Counted from the stretch's first letter, positions 33,527 through 45,090 are shown. The stretch is 64,000 nt of DNA from Ascaphus truei (GCA_036426205.1 CM071568.1:47322483-47386482); one strand, 5' to 3'. Notes: generated by a model not told the origin, from the sequence alone. Numbers and translations are program-made.

Positions 33527-33695
33527 CTCCAACAGAGGTAAAAAAAAAAAGACGTTTCAACAGTTTAGTGTTAGGTTCTGCAAAATTTTGTTATGTCTTG
33601 ACTCGGCTTGCAAGCTTATACGCTTTGGCCAAAGGGTTTAACTTAATGACCCTTATTCATGAGAATATTATTATTGAAGTATTTAGCTATATACT
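33527..33695. other. Short unassigned flank
   Basis: Flank between the fold-back and the solo LTR. The last five bases, ATACT (33,691-33,695), are the left target duplication. Confidence 0.6.
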
Positions 33696-34566
33696 TGTAA
33701 GGAATCCGGTTCTGCTTTTGGTTATAGCAGTTTCTAATTACTCTCTCTGGCAATCTAGAAGCTATCTCTGCTGCTCTAGCCTGGGCTCCATCATTGGAGG
33801 AAAGCTCACACACCTCCCTCCTGTGATTGGCTCACTGCCCTTTATATACTAGCCTCTAGGACTGATCCAGTGTCAAGCATAATATCCATATGGACGTTAC
33901 ATGTGTTCAGCCACAAGCCCTCTAGCTTGTCTCATGTGTTTCTAATGTTTTTGCTATGTTCTAGTTTCTAGTTTTCATATGTTCTGTTTCCGGTGGCCTG
34001 CTGTTGATCGCTACGCAGAGGCCTGTGTTTCCTGTTCCCCAAAGGCTTGCTGCTTCTCTCTGTACGCAGAAGCCTGAGTTCTGCCTGCCTGGATTCTGAT
34101 AAATGCTGCATTCTCCCCTAGCAGAGGTTACTGTTTGGATCCCATGGCCTGCTGCTCTCCCCCTTCGCAGAGGCCAGCTTTGAACTTCTGAGCTGAAGTA
34201 CTGGTTTACCAGTGCTGCCAGGCGGTGTGCTCACTCCGGTCCGCCTTCTCCTTCCTGAGACCGGTTCCATGGGCCGTGGTCACCATTCGCACAGAACCCG
34301 CTCACGCTCTGCAGCTATTACGCTAAGGCGGGACCTACTTGGCTTCTCGTTGCCGAAACTCCGCTTGGATAATGTTTACCCTGATGTATCCAATCTTGAC
34401 CTTGGCTTGTCCACTGACTATGCTGCTCTCTCCAGTCCCGACCCTGGCTCGTTTGACTATGGATTTCGCACTCCGGATCAGCCTGCGCGGTCTAAGGTTG
34501 GTGATTATGTAACCCCACCTCAGCCACGCAGTTCGACCCTGGTTTGTGGCGAGCACAACCGTGACA
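33696..34566 (+). mobile_element. Solo LTR of a Ty3/gypsy element, perfect 5-bp TSD
   Basis: 871 bp starting TGTAAGGAATCC and ending GCGAGCACAACCGTGACA. It is flanked by ATACT at 33,691-33,695 and again at 34,567-34,571. A CCAAT box (GTGATTGGC) and TTTATATA box lie near 33,820-33,845. Start and inner wording (TATGCTGCTCTC) resemble the LTRs of the gypsy element at 57-63 kb, but it is a different family. Left by LTR-LTR recombination. ORFs inside are not genes. Confidence 0.88.
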
Positions 34567-34683
34567 ATACTATTTACTATATATTTTGTCACACCGGATG
34601 TAGCATTGAGCTTTTCTGTCTTTTGTTGTATACATTTGGCCAAACTCAGTAGCACTCCTTTTGACATACAGTATAGTATGATA

Positions 34684-34775
34684 TATATAGATACTATATA
34701 TAGGATATCTCTATATATATATATATATATAGGATAGATATGATATATATAGGATACACGTATATATATATATGT
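34684..34775. repeat. TATA-rich simple repeat
   Basis: Interrupted (TA)n with ATAGGATA units. Confidence 0.85.
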
Positions 34776-34929
34776 GTCTGTTTAATGTTGCTTTATTTTA
34801 ATCTGTAAATGTCTGTTGCCTTTAGGGTCTGGTCGTTATAGTTACTGAGCACTGCAATATACGTCCAGAGTACATGGAAGCCCAATTTAGAGAGTATACA
34901 ATGTAGCAGACGGTACTTACCATTCAATT

Positions 34930-35545
34930 ACTTAGTATCAAGAAAAAGAAAACACAGGTGCGCACCAAGGTAAGAGTAATAAAGTGTAATACAAAAAATA
35001 GATAAGTAAACACTTACATATAATAAAACTGGAGGTCTAGGCAATATCCTCTTCTGTTAGGCTCCACTTTAGAGGGTATATAGGGTCGATGTCAGATTCC
35101 CTCCAGATGGCAGTCCCGCGCTGGGGCTGGCTCTGTAGCACTGGCTGCAATCCTGCCTCCATGAGTGTTGGCGTGGTATGTGGCGAAGTGCGCATGCGTG
35201 GGAAAGTAGCCCTCTATAGCCGTCTGTGGATGCCTGTCCGTTTGAGTAATCACAGCCGGAATAGATACACTTGTGTGTATGCCAGCTACCAAGGTGAGGG
35301 GAAGCTGGTTACACACTTTGCGACGCGTTTCGTATACCAAGTATACTTCATCAGGCAGGATTGCAGCCAGTGCTACAGAGCCAGCCCCAGCGTGCGGGAC
35401 TGCCATCTGGAGGGAATCTGACGTCGCCCCTATATACCCTCTAAAGTGGAGCCTAACAGAAGATGATATCGCCAAGACCTGGATGAAATAAAGTTTTATT
35501 ATATGTAAGTGTTTACTTATCTATTTTTTGTAAAAAAAAGAGAAA
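34930..35545. repeat. Fold-back with ~180-bp arms enclosing a hammerhead-like motif
   Basis: Left arm 34,985-35,160 is the inverse of 35,345-35,535. Shared blocks include TGCAGCCAGTGCTACAGAGC, CCATCTGGAGGGAATCTGAC and CCCTCTAAAGTGGAGCCTAA. The ~190-bp loop holds the motif at 35,319-35,357. Two copies of one repeat appear to have joined head to head. ORFs on both strands here are mirror images. Confidence 0.88.
35319..35357 (-). ncRNA. Hammerhead-ribozyme-like motif with full core
   Basis: Minus strand: helix I UGC/GCA, CUGAUGA, one extra A, helix II GUAUAC-UUG-GUAUAC (six perfect pairs), GAA, then palindromic ACGCGU and C, giving a GUC cleavage triplet. All invariant core bases of the type I hammerhead are present. 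The additional A between A9 and helix II is not canonical. The tiny helix III suggests action as a dimer, as proposed for retroelement hammerheads. Activity is untested. Confidence 0.6.
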
Positions 35546-35972
35546 AATGCACAGATGGGCACCAGGGGTTAAGTAAATGTCATTTAATAATAAAAATGCA
35601 CAAAAAATACTGAGAGGATCTAACCCCACCTCAGCTCAAATGGTAAACCGCTCAGATTCAGTGACCATACATATGAACTCTGAGATATCTAAACCCTAAG
35701 CAGTATAACACATACAATACACTAAAAAACAGATATAATCAATCAATGTAAAAAATAACATGAAAACAACAAACCAAAGTGGTTTAAAGTAAAACCGCCA
35801 TAAAGGACTGACAGTGGGAGACGAACACTCACACTGAGGCAGAAATGCGGCTCCACGGTAACCGTAAGAGGATCCGGATCACGGCACCGCAGAGTTGGAA
35901 AACGCCACTTGTGCCTCTCGCAGGCTCTGTCTCAGCCTGTCAGCAAACACGCGCAGGATGACCTGTCGTGAC

Positions 35973-36009
35973 CTCTACGCGTTTCGCACTACGTCCTTCG
36001 TCAGGACCT
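35973..36009 (-). ncRNA. Hammerhead-like motif
   Basis: Minus strand: CUGACGA, extra A, helix II GGAC/GUGC with one mismatch, GAA, ACGCGU, A (GUA triplet). Helix I is weak (two pairs). Core intact, stems partly decayed. Confidence 0.5.
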
Positions 36010-36346
36010 CCTCGGTATATTTTTTTATTAATTATGCTATGTCCCTTTTTGGTTCTTATCATCATTTTACTGGAATCAATTATACAGTGAATTCAAGATA
36101 CATGCATTCCTTTTTTATTTTTCAATGGAGTATATGAATGAATTTATTATTAATTACTAACTCATCTTAATTGAATTATATTGCTATGCACTTATCTTTT
36201 GTCACTGTATTAGGATTCCTTATTCCAATGATTGAGTTAATATAGGGTTAAAGTTTTTTAATCAATGTAATGATTATTCGTTCCAGCTACGTGTTAATTG
36301 CATAGTAGGGGCTATTTATATGAGATTTACTCACAGTCCCCATTAT

Positions 36347-36390
36347 CCCCCTTGAGAAAGGGCTCGTAGGAGCCTGAAACGCGTAGGAGG
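36347..36390 (+). ncRNA. Degenerate hammerhead-like motif
   Basis: Plus strand: CUUGAGA in place of CUGANGA, strong helix II GGGCUC-GUAG-GAGCCU, GAA, ACGCGU, A, then GGAGG opposite CCCCC. Helix II is the best of the set, but the catalytic strand is altered. Confidence 0.45.
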
Positions 36391-37695
36391 TTGCATGTAT
36401 TAGTTTTTTGTTTGTCCCTTTTTTCAATTTTATGTAGTCTCAATAAATGTTTTTAAGCCTTCGCAGTTGGTGAGCTGATGGTGCATTTTTGGACTTAGCG
36501 ATTCACTTTCCAATCTTTTCCACTACGTTATTGCTTTTTGATTGGCTAGACGCGCTGAGAATCAGAGGATACGGCTCACAGGTGTTTGGCATTCTATTAC
36601 CTTCTTTCTGTGGATTACACATCAACTAAGAAGGGGAGCGTTCATCGGACGGACCGGAAGTGCTATGACGCACCACCGGCACTCGTGAGCTCCACGCCGT
36701 CGATGTGAGGAGGCGCAGCTGACCGCCAGTACCATTGTGTCTTCACTGCTAACGGGACAGCCGCACACAGACCCAGGAGTGCTACAAGAGGGATCGATAG
36801 AGGTACCCACATTGTTTCTCCATCACACAGCAATCCCAGGTAGCGTTGTCCATTGGAGCTCCTTCATAGTCTGCTTGATGTCCTTAGAGACCTTTTCCAT
36901 CGTTCATTATACTACACCTCCATACTGACTTTCCCTTGTTGCTTACCTCAATTGTCCACCATATCATTATATTATTTTCGGGACTTTTCTGTTATAGAGC
37001 TTATAATAGCTTTGTCATTGACCAATAATTATTTATACCCTGGCAACATTTTAAATCGGAAACTTTCGCTATTTTTAGTTGCTTTTTGCTCACTATATTT
37101 TAAGTTGTCGAATAAAATACTAAGTTTTAATTTATCCAATTATATCAACAACATGAACAAGGGGTATTGAGGTCTCACCTCATCTGGGATTCTTTTTCTT
37201 TCTTTGTGTGCTTCGAATTATTTATCCCAGGCAGCACCTGACCTGTACGCTAATCCTTATATTATCATACTAGCAGAGCAATGGTCTCCCCACTCCCCTT
37301 CCCCCAGTTTATTATTGTTACCCATATCTGCAAATATATGATGAGGAAGAGGAGATTATCTAATCAATAGAAGCAGATGTTCTGAACGAACTTAACAAAT
37401 ATAAATAATACAATTATAAACAAATGTAAACATGTACATTGATAAGTTTTGACTGAAAAACATAATGGAATGTAACCATTGATAAAATGCATAATGTATG
37501 CATATTTGAATAAATGTGAAATAAAGCATAGAAATGATAAATAACAATAGACATATTTGATAATGAAAAAGAAAACAATCTGTGTTACCTAAAACACTAA
37601 TGAAGTGTACGTTCTATAACATGTGCTAAATTTTATAGAAATAAACAAAGTGTAAATGAAAAAAAACAGAGTTTGGATGAACACTGGAAGTGCAA
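36391..37695. other. Repeat body and unassigned AT-rich DNA
   Basis: CAATAAATG follows the motif at 36.36 kb by about 60 bp, then unassigned sequence. No recognised ORF. Confidence 0.35.
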
Positions 37696-38290
37696 ATTAT
37701 TTATTTATTTAGTTATAAAATGTTTTACCAGGAAGTAATACATTGAGAGTTACCTCTTGTTTTCAAGTATGTCCTGGGCATAGAGTTAAGACAAATAATA
37801 CATGGTTACAAATACAGTTACATAAGTGAACAGGGTATACATTATATACAAGACATTGCATGCACAGTTAAAGATAATATATATTATGAGCGTATGTAAT
37901 AGTTACAGACCAGATTAAAATGTGAGACAGCTTTGGTTTTGAAAGAACTTAAACTGGTGGTGGATGTGAGAGTCAATGGTAGGTTGTTCCAGTTTTGGCG
38001 TGCACGGTAAGAGAAGGAGGAGCGGCCGGATACTTTGTTTGCCTTGGGACCATTAACAGTCTTTTGGAGTCTGATCTGAGATGATAAGTGCTGCATTGAG
38101 GAGCTTGTTCAGGTAGGTGGATAGCTTGCCCAGAAAGTATTTGAAGGCAAGACAGGAAAGGTGAACTTTGCACCTAAACTCAAGTGAGGACCAATCTAGT
38201 TCTTTGAGCATTTCGCAGTGATGTGTGTTTTAGTTGCATTGGAGAACAACACGGCATATTGAATTGTAGAGGGTGTCAATGAATGAAGTG
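37696..38290 (-). pseudogene. L2-type LINE 3' end
   Basis: Minus strand: C-terminus of a LINE reverse-transcriptase protein (SFSYRARQNWNNLPLTL then TSLSSFKTKAVSHF, the usual RxFSxxAPxxWNxLP...FKxxL ending) at about 38,160-37,884. Then a 3' untranslated part with GAGGTAACTCTCAATGTATT and an (AAATA)n-like tail at 37,696. 5'-truncated. Confidence 0.75.
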
Positions 38291-38761
38291 TGACTATAAA
38301 TAATAAAACAATGATAATCGTGAGTGAAAAAATACACAGTAAGCATTAAGTAATATCAAGAGCTTGATTAGTCCAAACAGACCAGTTGGAAAATAGTCTC
38401 TTCAAGAGTACATAATATTTTCACATATATACTCATTTTTAGTTTCCTTATTTTTTTACCTTTTATTCTTACATTTTCCATTTTTTTCATAGTTCTAACT
38501 CTGTATATTTTATATTTATGTTCCTTTAAAAATATATATATATATATTAATATGAATATGTTATAACTATGTTCATTTTGTTATTATTTAGTGTATTCAT
38601 GCTACAGTAGAAATGCCAACACTTTAATATAGAAAGCAGATTCACATTGTTGTCAGGATAGGCTTTGAAAGAAGCCAGTTACTTGAGACATAACCACCTG
38701 CTCACCTTGCCCATGGGAACCTATGACCATTTACAGAGCTACTCTTTCCATGCTGTGTAAT
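38291..38761. other. AT-rich, unassigned
   Basis: No feature recognised. Confidence 0.35.
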
Positions 38762-38798
38762 CCCCAATGAAGTTGCTAGCCAACGAAACACGTCTCTG
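38762..38798 (+). ncRNA. Degenerate hammerhead-like motif
   Basis: Plus strand: CCAAUGA (two changes), A, helix II GUUG/CAAC with CUAGC loop, GAA, ACACGU, C. Sits at the start of a repeat also present near 63.8 kb. Confidence 0.4.
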
Positions 38799-38799
38799 C

Positions 38800-39000
38800 C
38801 CACAGCAAGATTGTGTTTCTCTTATCTGTTATTCCAGGGTTTGGAGCAGACATCCCCGCTTCAGCACGGTCTCGCATCCTTCCTTTCTGGGGGAACTCAG
38901 CTCCACGAGTGCTCAGACAATCTCTTCTCTGTAAGTCCAATGTTAAGGACAGGACATCCCCACTTCAGCACGATCTCTCATCCTTCCTTCTTCTTCCTGT
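38800..39000 (+). repeat. Tandem repeat of ~110-bp units (CCCGCTTCAGCACGGTCTC)
   Basis: Two units, each with CCCCxCTTCAGCACGxTCTC and CTTCCT blocks (at about 38,855 and 38,958). Same family, opposite strand, as 63,654-63,835. Confidence 0.75.
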
Positions 39001-39720
39001 AATCAACAACCCAGGCAGTAACAGCAGGCTCTGCGACCACCGTCTAGCAGGCCTAGGGGACTGTGCCAGTTTCCTTGCTGTGGAGAACTCTTCTCTGTCC
39101 TCTTTCTCTGGGAAAAGCAGTCAGTTTCTCAGTCACTTCCTGACATTTAAAACTCCATGAGCAATCACGAGTTCAGCCTGCTCAATTATCCAACAGCTGC
39201 TGCTGGTTTCTCTAGGGAGATTAACACTCTGTGTGTTGGAAGGTCCCATAGCTGCCCTATTCCAGAACCTAGAGGACAGTGATGGTACCACACAAAGTTT
39301 CGGTCCCATAGCGGGACCTTCCTCAGGGAGTGTAGACAAACAATGGTGAAGGAAGACATATATACCCACCATCACAGGTGCACCCATTCGCTATGGGACT
39401 GAAACTTTGGTTATGTGCATATGTTTCATCAATACACTTTGATTTATTCATTGTCCTTGAGTGCTGTCTCCTCATTACCAACAGGTAATATTGTGATATT
39501 TTATATTTATGGGATATGCACCATCTTTACATGTGACTACACAATATTGTGCCAATATTTGGCAAATGAGTGCCAAATACAATATTGACTTTCTATTTAT
39601 TCTTATGAGTTTGAGCACCCAGCATTATACTATTGGCTTGGATCCTTGTCAGCAAGGCACCATTGCCCATTGTGCATTTTGTATTTATATTACTTGGTTT
39701 ATACAAACAAACATTGCGTC
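39001..39720. other. Repeat-derived noncoding DNA
   Basis: No ORF recognised. Holds the weak hammerhead-like motif at 39.29 kb and a partial direct repeat of it (GCTATGGGACTGAAACTTTG) at about 39,390. Confidence 0.4.
39285..39330 (-). ncRNA. Hammerhead-like motif, non-permissive triplet
   Basis: Minus strand: CUGAGGA, A, helix II GGUCCC-GCUAU-GGGACC (six perfect pairs), GAAAC, then UUUGUG, so the triplet would be GUG, where G at position 17 is not tolerated. Structure kept, cleavage unlikely. Confidence 0.4.
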
Positions 39721-41160
39721 ATGGAAGACTTCCCTGACGTTGCAGGCATTTTCTCCTCCTTTTCTGAATCCTTGGGATATAGTGACGCGGAGTTAGCTAA
39801 GATCAAGTGCACAGAAACTGTGTATACAGTCTTTTGACCAGCCAAACCCTCTGCTGTCTTTAATGATTTATTGAAACAAAAAAAGTGAGGTTGATTTTTA
39901 CTTACATGGGGTCACTCTGTCCCATTACCATAGGGAAAACTTCTACTGCGGGGGTTCCGCATTAAGAACCAGCCCACGATTGATTGGACTGACCCAGAAT
40001 TCTGTAAGAAATGGATCGGATATTAAACCAATGCTTGTTTGACCTTACCATACATGTCATAGAACAATCGAGCAAAGAGTTAACCAAGATCAGAAAAGAC
40101 ATCGAAGAGATCAACGACAAGCATGGTCAGATTTTAATCTCTGATACGGGCACTGATTAGACCGAGAAACTTCAAACTTCGATTGATGCGTACCATGATA
40201 CTTTAATTAAATATAAAAAGGAGAAATTAAAACAAGTAACAGCAGACTATCAAGATCACCGTGTCTACAGGTGGCTCCTGGGCATGGGTGAACAAACACA
40301 AAGTCGGAAGCAACCGAGAAGGAATTACTCAAGATCAAGAAGAGCAGCAATTTCAGGTAACACCAGTGACACAGATCTGTCCGACAATCTGGACATGACC
40401 TCCAAAGATTATTTTTAGGAGTGGGCACGTCCACACATCCAAAACCTCCCCTGCCGGACTCAGACGTAGGGGAACGATCAGAGAGGTGGGGGGAAATGCA
40501 AGATACAGATTGAGATCAATGAAAGATGCAGGAGGATCGAAGGGCAGGTGGTGGAGAGTGTGATTTTCAATATTTCCAACTACAAGCCCACATGCGGAGC
40601 TCAGTGTCCTGAAGAAAGGTCTATCCTATGTACCAACATACAAGGAGGACACATTCAAGTGGGAAGTTGACATATCATTTCGGTCGACAATTGAGACTGA
40701 AAGACTTCTTCACTAAACCTATGGACAATACAATCACGACCACTGAGGAGACTTTATGTCTCTTCAAACCATGGAGTTCCTTTGATTCACAGGTGCACAA
40801 TGCAAACATCTCCATTTTTATGAATCTGGTGGAGAAGGATACCAGGAAACAAATATGTCATCTTAAGACCAGTTTCTCCAATTTCAGTGGAGAGGAATTC
40901 CGGGCACTCAAATCTCTCCAACAACAAGGATATGATCGTCTGGGCGGCCGATAAAGGAGGGAGAATCGTGATCTTGTCATACAGCTATTAAAAGAATGAG
41001 ATCCTGGGACAGCTGGGTGTGCCTGAGCACTATAAAAAACTGAGCGGGGACCTAACACGAGGATTTAAAAGTGAGATTGATTGAGTGATCACTATGGGCG
41101 TCAACAACAGATGGATCTTGGAAGAGACTGCGAGGTTCCTTGTAAGTGTGTGTGTTTAAT
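39721..41160 (+). pseudogene. Penelope-like element, N-terminal half only
   Basis: Pieces of the PLE protein upstream of its RT catalytic core: MEDFPDVAGIFSSF (39,721), LLLRGFRIKNQPTIDW and DPEFCKKWIG (~39,940-40,025), then 40,628-40,954 with LSYVPTYKED just before and RLKDFFTKPMDN, FSGEEFRALKSLQQQGY, and next a KGGRIVI block (ADKGG motif) to about 41,150. Frames shift several times. The catalytic RT core and the GIY-YIG endonuclease are absent. A hammerhead-like motif follows directly at 41,175, as in PLE pLTRs, so the copy looks internally deleted rather than simply truncated. Confidence 0.6.
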
Positions 41161-41174
41161 TGCTCCATATAGGT

Positions 41175-41210
41175 CCCCGATGAAGCCACGAAGGTGAAAC
41201 GTACGTCGGG
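41175..41210 (+). ncRNA. Hammerhead-like motif downstream of the PLE fragment
   Basis: Plus strand: helix I CCC/GGG, CCGAUGA (U4 to C), A, short helix II GCC/GGU, GAA, ACGUACGU, C (GUC triplet). Extra pairing GUACG is possible in helix III. One core change. Confidence 0.45.
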
Positions 41211-41940
41211 TACGTCTGACATCACTTCCTCAGTGAAGTCGGCTCATCGGAGAGATGTGGGCGCACATTTGGTCAGAGTGCTTCGTAGACTTCAGCCGTG
41301 GGCAGCAACAGCACGCTGATCGTCTGTAGAGTTATGCTTATTATATGGAGCTATTCATAGTGCTACTAACACTGAGTTATAAGTGTCAGTATTAAAATTG
41401 TTACTTAGTATGAGTGTAGCCACCTTGCAATATTAATGAAGTGCTACACTTAGTATTCACCCGACTAAACATTCATAAGTTCCACTTATTCATCTCAAGT
41501 TTAAGTATAACTTATATATCCATCAATTATTTAATGATAGGATAGTAAGTGGCTATAAAACTATATATCTAGGCACTAATTGTGCGGATCACTAGCATCA
41601 AGTTGTTACTTATACTATCATATTAAAAGCATATTCACAACGAGCTAGATCAGTAGCACACGTTTGGCCCACACATCTTCGGTTTATTTTAAATGTTTTT
41701 ATTTGTTTTGTCTGTCCTTGTTGTTGAGTCCAAACAGTACAATTTTAGTTAATACCAATAAAGTTTATTATTTTAATTTAGGGTGTTTCTCTAGTGCCAC
41801 ATAAAGGGACTCTTTCTTTCCTAGTTTACACAGTATATTTACTTCCCTCTGAGCAGGGAGAACTATTCCCTCTAATGTTGAGCAGGGTTCATTTACGACT
41901 CATACAAGCGTAATTTTGTATATCTTGTAAATATTAGATA
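41211..41940. other. Noncoding tail of the hammerhead/PLE repeat
   Basis: AT-rich. An ACCAATAAAGTTTATTATT signal at about 41,753 probably ends the repeat transcript. No ORF. Confidence 0.4.
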
Positions 41941-41948
41941 CATTAAAC

Positions 41949-42933
41949 CAGGGGTGAGCAAACTTTTTATGCCGAGCCCCCCTTTTCATCCATAAAATTT
42001 CTCGGGCCCCCCCTGCCTGATGTAATAAAAATCACATGAAAAAACCTTTTATTAAACGGTATACAATATAAATCCAAATATGTCTAAATACTTACATATT
42101 TCAACAGCTCGCACTTGCAAAATTAGGCTGCGTCCACGCTGCCGCTGAGAGCGGTGACATCACCAACTCTAAAAGCATGAGCGCAGGGTGTCCTGCATAA
42201 TTTTGCAAGTGTGGATCGGGGCTATTTGAGTGTGTTTTTGTGTGGCTGTGTGTGTGCATTGACTGTGTGAGCGCACTTCAAAGTCAATTTTGTTTGTCTC
42301 CCCAAGCGCCAAGCTTGGGAGAGCGTACGTGCACAAAGGCAATACTTTTGGGGGGCATTCATCCACCTCTTTGCTACCTCCCTTCCCTCTCCCCCCCCTT
42401 TTTGTTTCTACCTTCCATCCCTGCTCTTTGGCTTGCTGTCCCCAGTGTCATCCACACTCTTACCTACATTATTATTTATTTATTTTTTGTTTTCAATGTT
42501 GTGTTTTCACTTTATTTACATTATTTCTGTACAGTCATAGTATGATTGGCAGCCTACCCTTTCACTTGCAGAGGATCGCAGCGAAGCAGGTTGCCAGCGG
42601 AGGAGACCAGGACCACAGCGCTATTGCAGGGCAGACACCGGGAGGGGCGTTTGACTTCACCGTGCTCGGGCGTGCTCCTCCCCGTACCTCCGAAGCCCCT
42701 GCGCGTGCGCACACAAACCATCACGAGGCCGCCACCTGCACTATCCTGTTCAGCCACCCGCACACATCTTCGGCTGCCCGCCCGTGCACATCTTCTTGGC
42801 CGCCCCTCGCGCACAGCTTTTTCGTCCTCCCGCGCACAGCGTCTGCTGGCCCGTGCACCCAGTTTTCCCCGCACGCCCCTGTGCCCCCCTAAATAATCTT
42901 GCGCCTCATTGCCCCCCAGTTTGTGCACCACTG
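41949..42933. mobile_element. hAT non-autonomous element, 985 bp
   Basis: TIRs CAGGGGTGAGCAAACTTTTT and (inverse) CAGTGGTGCACAAACTGGGG. Flanking 8-mers CATTAAAC and CATTACAA agree at six of eight. The GC-rich right half gives overlapping Pro/Ala/Arg ORFs on both strands, which I treat as compositional artefacts. No transposase. Confidence 0.75.
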
Positions 42934-42954
42934 CATTACAACACACACTCTCTC

Positions 42955-43075
42955 TCACTCACCACATACACACACACAATCCCCCCCCACACACACACAA
43001 TCCTCACACACACTCAATCCCCACACACACACTCAATCCCCACACACACACACTCAATCCCCGTGCACACACTCA

Positions 43076-43118
<43 letters not shown>
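42955..43118. repeat. (CA)n and CACACTCAATCC simple repeats
   Basis: Interrupted CA-rich repeat with CACACTCAATCCC units, then an uninterrupted (CA)n at about 43,078-43,116. His/Thr-repeat ORFs are artefacts. Confidence 0.92.
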
Positions 43119-43120
<2 letters not shown>

Positions 43121-43612
43121 TACAGGGGTAGCTAATATTATTGCAACCAGTGGCGTGCTCTTACAGGTGAAATGCTACAATAGACCTACCCTCTTCTTGC
43201 TCGCACTGATTCAAAGCTTGCTGGATGGTTGCTTGCAGGATGGTTGTGACAACTCTAATACAGAGTGCTTTTCCTGGTAATGTACAGGTTAATAAAGGCT
43301 TCAATCAGACTTAGAACTTTGCAACTAATATTGACAGATTTACTATAAATCATTCTTCCTGTTATTACACAGGTTATTAAGAATTTATATTAGCGTTAGG
43401 GACCCCTGAATTGTGGTCTGCCGTGAAGTTGGCTCAGGGGCTTACAACAATTTTGGCCAAAAATGTCAAACTAAAAGACCATTTTACTTAATAGATATTT
43501 ATACATATATATTTAGGCACTGTACCGTGTATGAGTTTCACTTGATGTGTTAAAACTGAGCTTTGTCTGTGTTTTATGTTCTGTCTCTGGTTTTAAACTT
43601 TTAGCAGGGCAG
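43119..43612. other. Noncoding, unassigned
   Basis: No feature recognised. Confidence 0.35.
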
Positions 43613-44010
43613 TTACGGTGGAGTGTTTGGGGCGAAACCAGATTGGAATTGGCTAGGGAAATTTGTCTTGGTATTGTAATCGCTTAATTGGGAGTGGACA
43701 CATTTTTCCATGACTTTGGATAGAATTGGGAGAAGTGAGATTGGCCTGTAGTTTGAGACAGTGTTTTTGTCCCCACTTTTGAAGATTGGGCCAACTCTGG
43801 CAGTTTTCCAGGTCTTAGGGATATGGCCTGCAGACAGGATAGAGTTGACTATGGAAGCAATTGGTTTGGCAATGGCTGGGGCACCAAGTCGTAGGAACCT
43901 AGATTGTAGTAGGTCAGGTCCACATTGGCTGCTTAGTTTTAATTTGAGGAGCGCTTGTGTAATCTCCTCTTTGGATACTGGGCCAAATTGAAAATTGTGG
44001 GCAGTGTTGG
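43613..44010 (-). pseudogene. L2-type LINE reverse-transcriptase fragment (open, no Met)
   Basis: Minus strand reads open from about 44,000 to a stop at 43,613: GPVSKEEITQALLKLKL, GPDLLQSRFLRLGAPAIAKP, SILSAGHIPKTWKTARV, GPIFKSGDKNTVSNYRPISL, LPILSKVMEKCVHSQL. This is the first third of an L2/CR1 RT domain, before the catalytic DD box. It lacks an in-frame ATG at its start, so start-codon-based ORF calling misses it. A frame change or truncation lies at each end. Confidence 0.85.
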
Positions 44011-44084
44011 GAGGGGATGGGGCTATGATCTCCCCGATGGTATGGGGAGGACATCAGAACAGGCTCACAGTGGTTCTTTAGTGG

Positions 44085-45090
44085 TCAGCGCCTCCAATCC
44101 AAGAGGATCCTGATGTTTCAGGATGCACCTCATGGACACTTCTTCTTTTCTGGTACTTAGTCATGCTTCAATTACTGTGCCAGGTGTTGGTATTACTGAG
44201 GTTTATTTACAGTAAAGTACATACACTGGATCACATATCTTCAGTACCTTATCCCCTATAGGTCTAGGCCTCAGTACACTCCTCTAGCAGGAGAACTCAA
44301 TCTAGTGTCTGACCACTCTGACATCTAATCTAGAACACCTTACTCACCCTAATAACTCTACACCACATAGAGAACAACCCCTCCATCCCTGGGGAGTGGC
44401 TAGTAAGCCGGCCTATTAACTGTCATACACCCCCCTTACAATCACAGGTTAGCCCTGAACGTTATTGAACATGCACAATGAACAATATAAGTGTAGCAAT
44501 GGCTGGTCCAGACTGCCTCTCTGCCCCCTGTCATGTAAGTCCTTTTTAGCTACAGGCTGTGGCAGGCTATCCTAGGTGCATTGACCCCCCCTGCATGCTG
44601 ACTCTCTGAGTGACAGGAGTGGTGCTGACACAGGGGTCTGCGTATAACCAACCATGGTGCAGACCTTGTGCCCTCCCCTTCTGGTGCATCAGAGAGGAAA
44701 TGCTAAATTATAGCAGTTGAGCTCCTACCCTCCTTGGGTGAGGAAGCAAAGCTAGCTCTCTTCCACCCCTCCTAGGGAGAGGAGGTGTGTGCTGTCTCCT
44801 CCTGGCTAGGAGTGAGGCATGCCAGGCAGTCCCTCATGGGCTGACTGAGAGAGAGATCAGAGGCCTCCATGCTATCAGAGAGCCAAGCACCATCTAGAGG
44901 TCTGGGACCCAGATCAATCTACTCGGCATCCGCTGTAATACCATCCACAGTGGATGTCTAAATAAAGCATCCCTTTTTGTATACTCCTGCATGAGTCTAC
45001 AATCTATTGGGCAGGGGTGTGAAAGAAGTCTGTTCTGGTGGGGACTGTCTCTGGGAACCCTGGAGCCCATCGGAGCTTGAGGCGTTGACA
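44085..45090. mobile_element. Inverted pair of LTR-like ends
   Basis: Left end GTGGTCAGCGCCTCCAATCC and right end (inverse) GGTGTCAACGCCTCAAGCTC face opposite ways. Each is preceded on its own strand by an AATAAA signal (about 44,205 and 44,962). The right end matches the LTR-like remnant at 29.72 kb. They may be two LTR fragments in inverted orientation. The 44,300-44,900 interior has no recognised ORF. Confidence 0.35.

Noticed and set aside
35089..35475. Two opposing ~110-127-residue ORFs
   Set aside because: Mirror-image reading of the arms of a fold-back.
42290..43280. Overlapping 100-200-residue ORFs rich in Pro, Ala, His and Thr
   Set aside because: They cover the GC-rich half of a hAT MITE and a CA repeat, on both strands, with no motif.
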